From contig OX419759.1 in the NCBI GenBank assembly GCA_948567375.1, forward strand, positions 20,428,744 through 20,492,743: DNA of 64,000 nucleotides. Direction: 5' to 3'. The number at the start of each line of letters is the position of its first letter. Position 1 is the first letter of the stretch. This stretch comes from Lunularia cruciata. Taxonomy: Eukaryota; Streptophyta; Marchantiopsida; Lunulariales; Lunulariaceae. Positions 24,112 through 33,741 of this stretch are shown here, piece after piece. The position numbers and the translations under genes are program-made. Below the pieces are notes generated by a model. The model searched no databases. It saw only the letters and a program-made list of their open reading frames with translations, and was not told the DNA's origin.

Positions 24112-25239
24112 GGAGGAGGTGTACCTAGCACACAGGTATTGTCGCTTCATGCTGAAAACAAGAAAGAGTCAGCGTTTTCATATTCTTCTACCCAAATTAC
24201 ACAGCCGCACTTCAGTTTCAAGTCATTTGTAAACTTGGAACATTTGCGTTTGTTAAGGATGGCTGATGTAATCATAAAAGATTCTGATTGTTTGTCCAAA
24301 TTTCCTTCTAGTCTCGTCATGTTGCACATGGTTCACTTTTCTAGGGCATGGCATTGGAAGCATAAGTTGCTGGAGAACAGATGTTGGGCGATTCTGATGA
24401 AGGTGTCCGTGGCCTTTATCAACTGAGCGTCCTTTTAATAAAAGATTGAGCCCAATTCGATGTCCTAGGAATTTTCATGAATTGAAAAATTTGAAAATCC
24501 TCCAAGTTCATACCTCAGATAAAGTTATCAAGAGATTGCCAGAGAGAATTAGTTTACTTCCCGATCTCAAACAGATCTCCATCGAAATTGCGGGGCTAGA
24601 GGAGTTTCCTGCTTCATTGTTGCAATCGACCTCTTGGCAAGCGATGACTATTCGAAACTGTATCTCCTTGAAAACACCACCGAAACTCAGTACTCCACCC
24701 AACATTTCCCAATATAGATATTTACTCACGCATTTGAGATTGGACAGTCTTGCAGGTTTAGAAAACCTCCCGGAATCATTGGTGGAAACAAAATCCCTTT
24801 AAAGGTTAGAGATTGAATCCTGCAGGGCACTGGTGGAGTTCCCGATGAATTTTGGCGACCTTCTACAGTTGAAAGAGTTAATGATATCAGATTGCTCGAA
24901 TATATGGGCCCTTCCTGAGATTTTCGGTCAACTTCCTTTCCCGATTGGGAAGTTTAGATATTCTGGGTTGTAATAGTCTAGAATCCCTAGGTGACTCTTC
25001 CAATAACGTACTTCGAAGAAAGGATCCGGAGTTAACCAATCCTCCAGATTTGAGATTCTCACCTGGCACTTTCGACTCTTAGGCAACTCTTGAAAGGGTG
25101 AACATCTGGGATTGTCCTGCGTTGAGAAGGTTCCCGGGGCCCTTCCCGAGCCCGGAGTCCCTGTTCCTTCGTGGCTGTGACGCATCCTTGGTCCGTAGCA
25201 TTATTGCATCCAAGCAAATTAAAAGCCTATTCCTCTAAC
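24112..25239 (+). pseudogene. LRR region of the HNL gene, frameshifted
   Basis: It starts after a TCATGCAG acceptor with GGGVPSTQVLSLHAENK and SFVNLEHLRLLRMADV. Further LRRs follow in other frames: HELKNLKILQVHTSDK and LPERISLLPDLKQ (24470-24570), LEEFPASLLQ, LENLPESLVETKSL (stop near 24800), LVEFPMNFGDLLQLKELMIS, LDILGCNSLESLGDSS, then TLERVNIWDCPALRRFPGPF to a stop at 25239. The repeats resemble those of TIR-class NLRs (LPESLG-x-L-x2-L). At least four reading-frame breaks separate them. A deletion near 24350-24450 seems to have removed the first canonical repeats. Confidence 0.75.
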
Positions 25240-26214
25240 AACTTTTTTTTCTTATACTTATGAGTTAAGCCTTCTAGACCTATGTTTGAACACAAGGTGA
25301 ATTTCATCTAAGTGCTTTGTCTTGAGAATAAGCAATGCTAAGAAGATCTAGAAAATTATTCCTCAATGCTAGCCCGTGTAATTTATTGCTCATAATCCGA
25401 ACTTGCAAGATAAACCATCACCTTGAATTACCTTTAGTCTCATTGGTTTCCATGACTAGGTTGGAAAGTAATAAGTAGTTATTCTTATGAGAAACTCAGA
25501 TTCACCACCCCCATAAACTTGGGCTAGTAATAGGTTGAAGACAAATGTATTACATATATTCTTGGATACTGTATTAAAACATTCTTATGAGAAGCTAGCA
25601 GAAGTGAGGAAGGCTATATTGTTGAAAGTACATTTCAAATGGTAGTACATGTGGCATTGATATAGCATATACCTATACTATAAATGTTAGGGCTTGTAGC
25701 CAGCGTCTAACAATAGTATTAGTTAGGGTTAGAGTACTTAGATATTACCTTTGAGAGGGCAAATAGGTATCATTCCATCCAAGTATTGGCAGCATAGTCA
25801 AGAAATTTGACTAGTGGGACGTGTGAGCAGCAATTTGGAGAAGCAATGTCAGGAAAATTGACCAATTTTTTCATTAGCTTCAAACCTGCATACTAGCCTG
25901 CAAGTATTCCATTCCTCACTTTATGCAACTAAATTTGCAATAAGAGAAAATTGGCATAAATGCTTAGTATATGTTTTTACATTCCCTATATGTTGTAAAT
26001 GTTGTGCAGATTTGCATCAATATTTTCAATATGACAGTTATGACAGTTTTCAATAGTTATGGACCTATGTTTCCATTGCATCAAGAGTGATAGTATATTA
26101 TTCTTGGCAAAAAATTTCTGAGAGACTGAGAGTCTAGAAGAGATAGTTCAAATCTAAGCATAGATTGGGACACAATGAGAACAAGGAGCAATGTAAGAGA
26201 CATAGTACACATTA
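25240..26214. other. Intergenic, nothing recognised
   Basis: AT-rich sequence. Its distal part could contain the 5' end of the copia fragment that follows, but no LTR was identified. Confidence 0.35.
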
Positions 26215-26762
26215 GTAGATTCAATGAGGAGAAATTTTTTTATTTTTAAATTCCAAAATGATGATTGTCTTCAAGTCAAGGAGACTTACATGGATTGTTA
26301 TGGGACAAAGACCATAGAACAAGCCACAACATATGGGGTGGAGACTGATTGGTAGAGTTAGAATGATGATGCAACAATATATATTTTTGTAGCCATAGAA
26401 GAGATGCATTTACAACAACTAATCAGTTTTAAAACAACAAACCAAATGTGGAGTAAATTGATGAGCATGAGCAATGTGCTTAAAAGAAAAAGCAAGCTCT
26501 CCAACAAAGCTTCTTTAAATTGTAGAGGAAATTGGAAGAAGAGATAGAGGGTTTTACTAGCCAAGTAGAAAATCTTGCTAGTGAGTTAAGCAACCTTGGT
26601 GTAAGAATAGATGATTCATGAATCATCACCAAGATTACTTGTAGTTTTCCACAAGCTTATTTATTTATGTTTAATAGCTGCATGGGATAATGTACATAAG
26701 GAGTTACAAACCATCATTCACTACACGACTGCTCAAGGAAGAAACCTTGAATAGATGCAGAG
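26215..26762 (+). pseudogene. Ty1/copia gag fragment
   Basis: Reading through frameshifts, the plus strand gives a copia-type gag (UBN2-like) order. First an N-terminal NFFIFKFQN-x-DCLQVKETY, then DDATIYIFVAIEEMHLQQL, then FKTTNQMWSKLMS, then GFTSQVENLASELSNLGVRIDD and ITKITCSFPQAYLFM. These match the architecture F-x2-WKFQM...A-x2-I...T-x2-MW-x2-L...L-x2-L-x3-G...SLP. The fragment stops where the LTR of element C starts at 26763, so it was probably the target of that insertion. Several stops are present, so it is not functional. Confidence 0.65.
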
Positions 26763-27351
26763 TGTAATAATTCAAGGATGGAAGAACCCCAAGAAGAATA
26801 CAAGAGAAACACAAGACTTTATCTCTCAATACTCCAATACCCAAAAAAAAAGCACCTTAGCTCCCTTTGAGTGGAGCTAAGGTGCTCACTCAAAGGGAGC
26901 TCCACCCTTGGATCAGATACATGGATTGGTGATATGTTAGCAAGCTCCACCTTTAGATTAGTTTTATGGATTGGTGACATGTCAATCTTTGTCTATTTGG
27001 TTGGTCAAACAAGTTTTAATAGAGAGAATCTTTGGAGAATATTCTTGTATGAAGCTCAAAACAACATGACTGAGGTACCATTCAAAATTGCTCAATGAGA
27101 CAAATTGGGGGAGAATGAAAGTGTTGTTAATTTTTTGAGGTCTAATTCATTTATTTAGGACTCCAAAATTGGTTCTAAAGTTTTTAGGATGTTTTTGACC
27201 TCTCCTCTATTAGTGGAAGTATTGTTTAGTTGACACCTCTAGCTGATCTACTTTGACTATCATATAAAACATCTGTCCAGATATTACCAAGCCAATTTCC
27301 ACCTCTAGATACTATGTCTAGCTAATGGTTACAAATGGTTAATGTGCTACA
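26763..27351 (-). repeat. 3' LTR of old gypsy element C
   Basis: It is bounded by TG (26763) and CA (27351) and lies next to a purine-rich tract (reverse complement of 27352-27362, AAAAGGGAGAGGTT-like) and a chromodomain coding end. It matches the solo LTR at 5259-5872. No second LTR of C was found downstream of 40870, so the element is truncated on its 5' side. Confidence 0.7.
26851..26886. repeat. Perfect 14-bp inverted repeat in the LTR of element C
   Basis: AGCACCTTAGCTCC (26851-26864) and its exact reverse complement (26873-26886) flank an 8-nt loop, CTTTGAGT. The solo LTR at 5259 lacks this exact structure, so it arose in this copy. Confidence 0.85.
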
Positions 27352-27692
27352 AACCTCTCCCTTTTAAGATGCAATGTCCTCATTGCAAAGTTGTTGCTCA
27401 AAAGATTGCGCTAACAATCGTGCATGGGTCAAGTTAGTTGTTGGCTCCCATGTTGCTTCAAAAAGTGGGTACCCTTTCCAATGTACAAGATATTCCACAT
27501 GTGGATGGTGGATACCATGGATGCATTTTTGGAGAATGTGTTTAATTTCATATTCTGTTGTGCCATCAATGAGTGTGGGACAAGATCTAACTTCATGTAT
27601 GGAAGAATAATGGTGCAGTCAGGGTGAATAACTATGTAGTAAGGAAACAAAGAACACTAGATGGATCTTCATGTGTGGTGGTAGCTCAAGGT
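27352..27692 (-). pseudogene. Element C pol 3' end: integrase tail and chromodomain
   Basis: The minus strand reads (with changes) KIHLVFFVSLL, then a chromodomain EYEIKHILQK...HVEYLVHWKGYPLFEATWEP near 27430-27560. The element continues after the insertion of A at 38982. Together they form an old Ty3/gypsy chromovirus. Confidence 0.75.
27688..27692. repeat. Target-site duplication of element A (left)
   Basis: AAGGT, repeated exactly at 38977-38981 directly after the other LTR of element A. Confidence 0.9.
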
Positions 27693-28106
27693 TGTAAAAG
27701 ACCAAAACCAAGGAGAGAAATAGGAGAATGGAAACTCACATTGGGACACTTGAATGAGGGAAAACTCCGAATGCCTAGCATGAGCTTTGGCTTTGGTATT
27801 TATAGGTAGCATACAAGGCCCCTGAGAAGCTTCCTCAAGCAGCTTTCTTAGAGTGCAAGCCAAGTTAACTAGGAAGCTTCTCAAGAAACTTCCTTCTAGA
27901 AGCCGTCTACTTGGCATGCAAGCTAAGCTAGTTGGAAGCTTCTAGAAGCTTCCTTCTAGAAGCTACTTACTTAAGGTGCAAGCTAAGCTAACCGGGAAGC
28001 TTCCCAAGAAGCTTTCTAGATACTTCCGGAATATTCTAGGCTAATTTGTCTTATGTGCTACTTTGTGAGCCTAACTGACTTCATAGCTAAACTCCATATT
28101 GTTACA
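27693..28106 (-). repeat. Element A LTR (3' LTR in element orientation)
   Basis: 414 bp, TG...CA on the complementary reading. It contains the 18-bp perfect heat-shock element core at 27935-27952 and further GAA/TTC blocks. A purine-rich tract on the minus strand (reverse complement of 28107-28117) adjoins it. Confidence 0.92.
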
Positions 28107-28521
28107 TATTCCCCCGTAGCTAGTTGGTGATGTCCCCGTCGCCAGTGAAGCTTTGAATTCCTGGATGGCCGTCTGTGCATTGTGGAGGTGAGAAAGAGGT
28201 TCCCAGGTGGCATCATGAAGTAGATACCCTTTCCAAAGGACCTTGTACTCCGTATGTTGGCGACGGCCTTGTTGAATGTGGCGACGCGCAAGGATACGAT
28301 CAACTTTGTACTCCTCATGATCATTGATAGGGATAGGAAGAGTGGGAGGTTGGACTCGAGAGGAAAAGGAAGAGGGGTTATGAACAAAGGGTTTCAACTT
28401 GGAAACATGAAAGACAGGATGGATACGCATGTGACAAGGCAAGGCAAGGCAAGACAATAAGCAACAGGAGAGACAATTTGGGTGATATCAAAGAGTCCTA
28501 TCCAATTAGAGGCAAGTTTAC
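28107..28521 (-). pseudogene. Element A pol 3' end (chromodomain), separated by insertion of B
   Basis: The minus strand encodes IHPVFHVSKLKPF, EEYKVDRILARRHIQQ and EYKVLWKGYLLHDATWEPL, the chromodomain that ends the integrase of chromoviruses. It joins the rest of pol at 34170 once element B is removed. Chromodomains direct integration to particular histone marks. Confidence 0.9.
28517..28521. repeat. Target-site duplication of element B (left)
   Basis: TTTAC, repeated exactly at 34165-34169 after the 3' LTR. The flanks rejoin into continuous element A sequence. Confidence 0.93.
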
Positions 28522-28944
28522 TGTAACAATATGGAGTTTAGCGACGAAGTTAGTCGAGCTTATGAAGTAGATAATAAGACAAAATAGCCTAGAATATTCT
28601 AGAAGCATCTAAGAAGCTTCTTGGGAAGCTTCTTAACTAGTTAACTTGCGCCCTAAGCAGGTAGCTTCTAGAAGGAAGCTTCTAGAAGCTTCTAACTAGC
28701 TTAGCTTGCACGCCAAGTAGGCGGCTTCTAGAAGGAAGCTTCTTGAGAAGCTTCCTAGTTAACTTGGCTTGCACTCCAAGAAAGCGGCTCAAGGAAGCTT
28801 CTTGAGAAGCTTCAAGGGACTTGTATGCTACCTATAAATACCAAGGCCGAAGCTCATGCTAGGCATTCAGAGTTTTCCCTCATTCAAGTGTCCCAATGTG
28901 AGCTTCCATTCTCCTATTTCTCTCCTCGGTTTCGGTCTTTTACA
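28522..28944 (+). repeat. Element B 5' LTR
   Basis: TGTAACAATATGGAG to TCTTTTACA. It carries the heat-shock element array and TATA box described separately. It is 423 bp, slightly longer than the LTRs of A. Confidence 0.95.
28592..28840 (+). promoter_or_regulatory. Heat-shock element array plus TATA box in the LTR
   Basis: Heat-shock factor binds alternating GAA and TTC triplets spaced by two bases. Here GAATATTCTAGAA (28592-28604) has three perfect units. GAAGCTTCTAGAAGCTTC (28675-28692) has four contiguous perfect units. TTCTAGAA occurs at 28666-28673 and 28726-28733. Further GAAGCTTC pairs occur at 28735-28742, 28747-28754 and 28794-28815. A TATAAATA box follows at 28833-28840, so the array occupies a normal upstream promoter position. 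The 18-bp core is conserved in all four LTRs of A and B (27935-27952, 28675-28692, 33895-33912, 38805-38822). The prediction is heat-inducible transcription, as known for the Arabidopsis copia element ONSEN. Actual induction is inference. Confidence 0.75.
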
Positions 28945-28945
28945 T

Positions 28946-28957
28946 TGGTATCAGAGC
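28946..28957 (+). promoter_or_regulatory. Primer binding site (tRNA-iMet type) of element B
   Basis: TGGTATCAGAGC one base after the 5' LTR. This is the standard complement of the 3' end of plant initiator methionine tRNA used to prime minus-strand DNA. In element A the same site has decayed to TGGTATCACAA (reverse strand near 38551-38561). Confidence 0.93.
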
Positions 28958-29215
28958 GGGAATGGGATGGATGGAATTTATGGACCACCAAATCCACTTC
29001 CGCCAAACCATTGGGACTTTCATGTCCAGATATTACCAAAGCATCGTTTCACATAATTCATCACCTCATGCTTTGGGCAGGATTTTCTACATATGATCAC
29101 CGTGTCAGAGGAACCCTTGATACTTCCAGTTGTAACTTATGGAGAACGGTGGACGTGTTGTATCTACGTGTTAATCAACTAGATAAATTGCAAGTAGTGG
29201 AATAGAGTAGTAGCG

Positions 29216-30115
29216 ATGGCGGCAATACCGGATGTTATCCTTGCAATGCAACAACAAATCAAGCATCTTACTCGATTGTTGGATGAACGAGACCAGCAAC
29301 GACGAGAATAGATAGACAGAGCGCCAGTTCAAGATGGAGAAGATCGCATTTGATTTCCGAAACCCAAGGTGTTTGAAAGCAAGAATCTTCCAAGCACAGT
29401 GGAGAATTTTGTGTTTGACTGTGAATGTTACTTTGAAGCCACCAATCTTCAAGACGAACGGAAACAAATTCTCTTGGCTTCTAGCCAATTGGATGGAGTG
29501 GCAAAACTTTGGTGGCGATTCTGAGTAGAAAGAGCTGAACGACAAATTGTTACACCAATTTTTACATGGGCAGAATTCAAGGATGCAATACTTGGTCGAT
29601 TTCAGACTATAAATGCCACCCGAGCTGCACGAGATAAATTGGCGGAGTTGAGGCAGATTGGCTCAGTGAGAAGCTACATCACACAATTTCCGAATATCAT
29701 CATGCAAATTCCAGATATCCAAGAAGGTGAAGTTCTAGATCGATTTGTGCGAGGATTGAAGTCACGAACCAGATTGGAGGTGACCATGCGAGAGCCACAG
29801 AATGTAGAACAAGCCATGCAATTGGCTGAGCGTTTTGATTCCTTAGTTGCGACAACTTGGTCTCGACCTCGACCTACACAAAACCCACCAGTACCACGAG
29901 TGGAAGAACCGGTACCAATGGAGATTGATGTTATCCAATGAAGACCACTTGGCACAGTAGATAGAGAAAGATTACGACAAAATGGAGGTTGTTTTTATTG
30001 TTGCCAGTTGGGGCATCGCATTGCTGAATGTCCACTCAAGAATAGACGACCTCGACAAGTTGCCCAAGTGGAGGTTGTGGAGCAGAATGATCAGGGAAAC
30101 GAGGAATCCCAGTAG
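29216..30115 (+). pseudogene. Element B gag (capsid and nucleocapsid), four premature stops
   Basis: It starts at the ATG at 29216 (MAAIPDVILAMQQQIKHLTR) and ends at TAG 30113-30115, about 300 codons. It has a coiled N-terminal region, a capsid block with LASSQLDGVAKLWWRF and SVRSYITQFPNIIMQIPDI, then a CCHC zinc knuckle at 29990-30031 (C-x2-C-x4-H-x4-C). Premature stops lie at 29309 (TAG), 29351, 29522 and 29939 (TGA). In element A the matching codons at 29309 and 29522 read CAG and CGA, so these are simple C-to-T changes. Gag would form the cytoplasmic particle that packages element RNA. An intact product is not possible from this copy. Confidence 0.88.
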
Positions 30116-30172
30116 GAGATTTCGAGCCGCCTACTGGGAGCTTGATTAGTTCCAATGGGATTGAAGGCTCGA
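30094..30172 (+). promoter_or_regulatory. Predicted -1 ribosomal frameshift signal between gag and pol
   Basis: Slippery heptamer GGGAAAC at 30094-30100 is in the gag frame as CAG-GGA-AAC, that is X-XXY-YYZ. A 7-nt spacer follows. Stem 1 is CCCAGTAGG (30108-30116) with CCTACTGGG (30130-30138), 9 of 9 bp, around a 13-nt loop. Loop bases TCGAGCC (30122-30128) can pair with GGCTCGA (30166-30172), 7 of 7, giving an H-type pseudoknot. A -1 slip moves from the gag frame into the pol frame, which is open from 30091 onward; the gag stop is at 30113. Element A keeps the heptamer (37403-37409, minus strand), and stem 1 with one C-A mismatch. Efficiency is unknown. Confidence 0.8.
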
Positions 30173-33100
30173 CCTATGCAAGTTTGCTTCACTTGCAAGG
30201 TATGATATCTAATCGGGGTTGTAGAATTTTGGTTGATTCTGGAAGTTCAAAGAATTGCATGTCTATGCAAGTAGCAAAGGAATTGGGTATTCCTATCAAG
30301 CCAGTGATTGGAAGTAGTTTGATGATGGCGGATGGTAGAAAGGGTTCTGCATTCCGCACCTTGCATCCTGTTACCTTCAAGATTGGGAAGGAGTATTTGG
30401 AGTGTATGAGGTTTGTAGTGGCACCTCTACACTATGATATCATTCTGGGTCTACCTTGGCTTGAATGTCATAAGGTTCAATTTGATTGGACCCGACACCA
30501 AATTCAAGTACAACACCAAGGTAGGAATTTCCGATTAGGCTGTTTGGCACCTCTGAGTAAGACACCTAAGAATAGTCAGTCCCAAGATGGGAAGTTTGTC
30601 AAGAAGGTAGCCATAGAGCAAATCTGGAAGGGAGATGAGTCCCAAGATGGGAAGTTTGCCAGGAAGGCAACCATGGAGCAAGCTCGGAAGAGAGATGAGT
30701 CCCTAGAAGGGAAGTTTGTTAATGAAGCAGCCATAGAGCAAGCTTTGGAGGAAGATAAGTTTGTATTCGCGGTGTGGATCAAGCCGATTGCACAAGAACA
30801 ATCTGAGGAGGGCCAAGTGCCGCATCAAGCGACGGTTGATCGGATAGTTCAAGAGTTTGCAGATGTGTTTCCGGATGATCTGCCAAAGGGAGTACCCTCT
30901 GATCGAGGTATGCTCTTCAAGATCGAGTTATTGCCATGAAGTACTCCAGTGAGTAGACCAATCTATTGGCTCTCACCAAAGGAGTTGGAGGAGTTGCGAA
31001 CAACACTTACAGAGTTGTTGGAGAAGGATTTCATACGACATAGTACCTCTCCTTGGGGAGCACCGGTACTATTTGTTCCAAAGAAGGATGGAGGACTTTG
31101 TTTCTGTATTGATTACCGTGGGCTTAATAAGCAAACCGTGAAGAATGCATATCCCTTGCCTCGGATCGATGACTTGCTTGATCAATTAAGTGGAGCACAA
31201 TACTTTTCCAAGCTAGATCTTTGTAGCGGCTATTGGCAAATTCCTATTGAAGGAAAGGACGTGAAAAAGACTGCCTTTCGTACAAGGTATGGACATTTTG
31301 AGTGGAGAGTTCTACCTTTCGGACTCACTAATGCTCCAGCAGTCTTCATGGATTAGATGCATCGGGTGTTGGAGGGGCTATTGGATCAGTCTGTGGTAGT
31401 GTTCTTAGATGATATCTTAATCTATAGTAGGACAAATGCAGAACACATGAATCATGTGCGAGAAGTCCTAAGACGACTACGACATTGGAAATTTTACTGC
31501 AAGAAGTCAAAGTGTGCTTTTTGGCAGAAGGAGGTTACCTTCTTGGGTCATAAGATCTCATCAGAGGGGATCAAGATGGAAGAAGAGAAGATCAAGGCCA
31601 TTACTGATTGGCCTACCCCGAAGGATGCTACCGAAGTACGAGCGTTCAACGGATTGGCCAGTTTTTACCGACGGTTCATCCACTATTATGCTCACGTGGC
31701 TGCACCATTGACTGACCTCTTGGGAAAGAACTCGAGCTTCCAGTGGACCACCAAGCATGAAGAAGCATTCCAGAAGTTGAAGCATATGGTGTCTTTAAGA
31801 CCCATTCTTCAACCATATGATCCTCAACTACCTTGTGTGGTTGATTTTGATGCTTCTAACTTTGCAATTGGAGTTGTGTTGCAACAAGAATTTCCAGATG
31901 GACTACATCCTATTGCCTTTGTGCCTCGCTGACTAAATACAGCTGAAAGAAATTACTCTGCTCAAGATCGGGAACAACTTGCAATGGTTTATGCCACCAA
32001 GGTATGGAGGCATTATCTCTTGGGGAAACAAGTGATCATGCGAACTGATCACAAGCCATTGTTGCAGACCTTACACCTAGAGCACATGAAGAGTCGACAT
32101 CATCAATGGGAAGAGCAACTCCAATTGTTCGACATCAAACTTGAGTACAAACCAGGTCGGTTCCATGTCATCCCTGATGCTCTATCACGACGACCTGATT
32201 TGAAGTCTCTTCCTCTCATCGCGGCAGCAATTACGACGGTGTCAATTGATCCCAAGATTCATAACGAGTTTTGGTTAGCCCTACAGCAAGATCCCTTCTT
32301 CCAAATGGTACATGGTCGTCTAACAGCACGCGACAAGGAGTACAACACCTTCTCCTTCAAGGAAGGCCTTTTATTCCATGCAGACCAGATCTATGTTCCA
32401 ACCAAAGGTGATCTTCGACTTGTGCGCCTTCAAGAAGCCCATGATTTACCAATAGCTGGTCACATGGGAGTGGACAAGACCTTGGGCACCCTCCAACGGC
32501 AATGGTGGTGGCCCAACATGACACAAGATGTTCGAGACTTTGTCCGATCATGTGAGAGTTGCCAACGGAACAAGGCCAGCAACCAGAAGCCGAGTGGACT
32601 CCTTCAACCACTCGCCATTCCATCCGCTCGTTGGGAGCATGTGAGCTTGGATCTCATCACATCCTTGCCAAAGACAAAACAAGGACACACCGCAATTGTG
32701 GTGTTTGTGGATAAGCTTAGTAAGCAAATCCACTTGGCACCAACCTGTGATACCGTGGATGCTCCAACCTTAGCGCAAATCTACTTCGACAATGTCTTCA
32801 AGCATCATGGGATGCCACATGTACTCATCTCCGACCGTGATCCTTGATTTACCAAGAAGTTTTGGCAAGCACTCTTCCAGATACTCGGCACCAAGCTTGC
32901 TTTGTCCACGGCCTATCATCCTCAAACCGATGGACAAACCGAACGCGCCAATCGTACATTGGAGGATATGTTGCGGGCCTTTGTCAATGTCCACCATACC
33001 AACTGGGATGAATCTCTTGCAGCTGCAAAATTTGCCTACAACAATTCCAAACAGGCAAGCACTGGATTTTCTCCCTTCTTTCTCAATTTTGGCCAAGATC

Positions 33101-33728
33101 CGCTTGTTCCAGATTCTCTTCTTGCTCCCCCTCTCTCTCAGGTTCCTCATACTTCTACATTCTTGACCACTATATCCCAATCTCTCCAACAAGCCAAATC
33201 TCACCTCCTTGTTGCTCAGAATCGCCAAAAACAATATGCAGACCATCATCGTCGTGATCTCACCTTTGAAGTTGGTGATAAAGTCATGCTATCCTCTAGT
33301 AACCTCCCTCTCCCACTTGATACCCAAGTTCGTAAACTTGCTCCTAATTGGATAGGACCCTTTGATATCACCCACATTATCTCTCCTGTTGCTTATCGTC
33401 TTGCCTTACCTTGTCACATGCGTATCCATCATGTCTTTCATATTTCCAAGTTGAAACCCTTTGTTCCTAACCCTTCTTCCTTTTCCTCTCGAGTCCAACC
33501 TCCCCCTCTTCCTGTCCCTATCAATGATCATGAGGAGTACAAAGTTGATCGTATCCTTGCGCGTCGCCATATTCAACGAGGCCGTCACCAACATACGGAG
33601 TACAAGGTCCTTTGGAAAGGGTATCCCCTTCATGATGCTACATGGGAACCTCTTTCTCACCTCCAGAATGCACAGATGGCCATCAAGGAATTCGAAGCTT
33701 CACTGGCGATGAGGACGTCACCAACTAG

Positions 33729-33741
33729 CGGTGGGGGAATA
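33729..33741 (+). promoter_or_regulatory. Polypurine tract of element B
   Basis: CGGTGGGGGAATA directly before the 3' LTR. Its purine-rich core resists RNase H and would prime plus-strand DNA. The equivalent in element A sits at 28107-28117 on the minus strand. Confidence 0.8.

Larger units (their letters stand above)
21300..25239 (+). pseudogene. Alpha/beta-hydrolase-NBS-LRR (HNL-type) immune receptor, probably broken
   Basis: A multi-exon NLR with a SERAC1-like alpha/beta-hydrolase in place of a TIR or coiled coil. Proposed exons are 21300-21365, 21675-22340, 22457-22648, 22833-23957 and 24112 onward, all with GT-AG borders and phase 0. NLRs of this class detect pathogens in the cytoplasm. 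The HNL architecture is known from liverworts and other seed-free plants. Breaks: an in-frame TGA at 22323-22325 lies just before the exon 2 donor (a CGA-to-TGA change would explain it), a frame break near 24390-24450, a TAA near 24800, a frame break near 24940, and a TAG near 25079. These make it a likely pseudogene. Alternative splicing or a truncated hydrolase-only product remains possible. No TIR domain is present, although the NBS itself resembles the TNL type. Confidence 0.8.
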
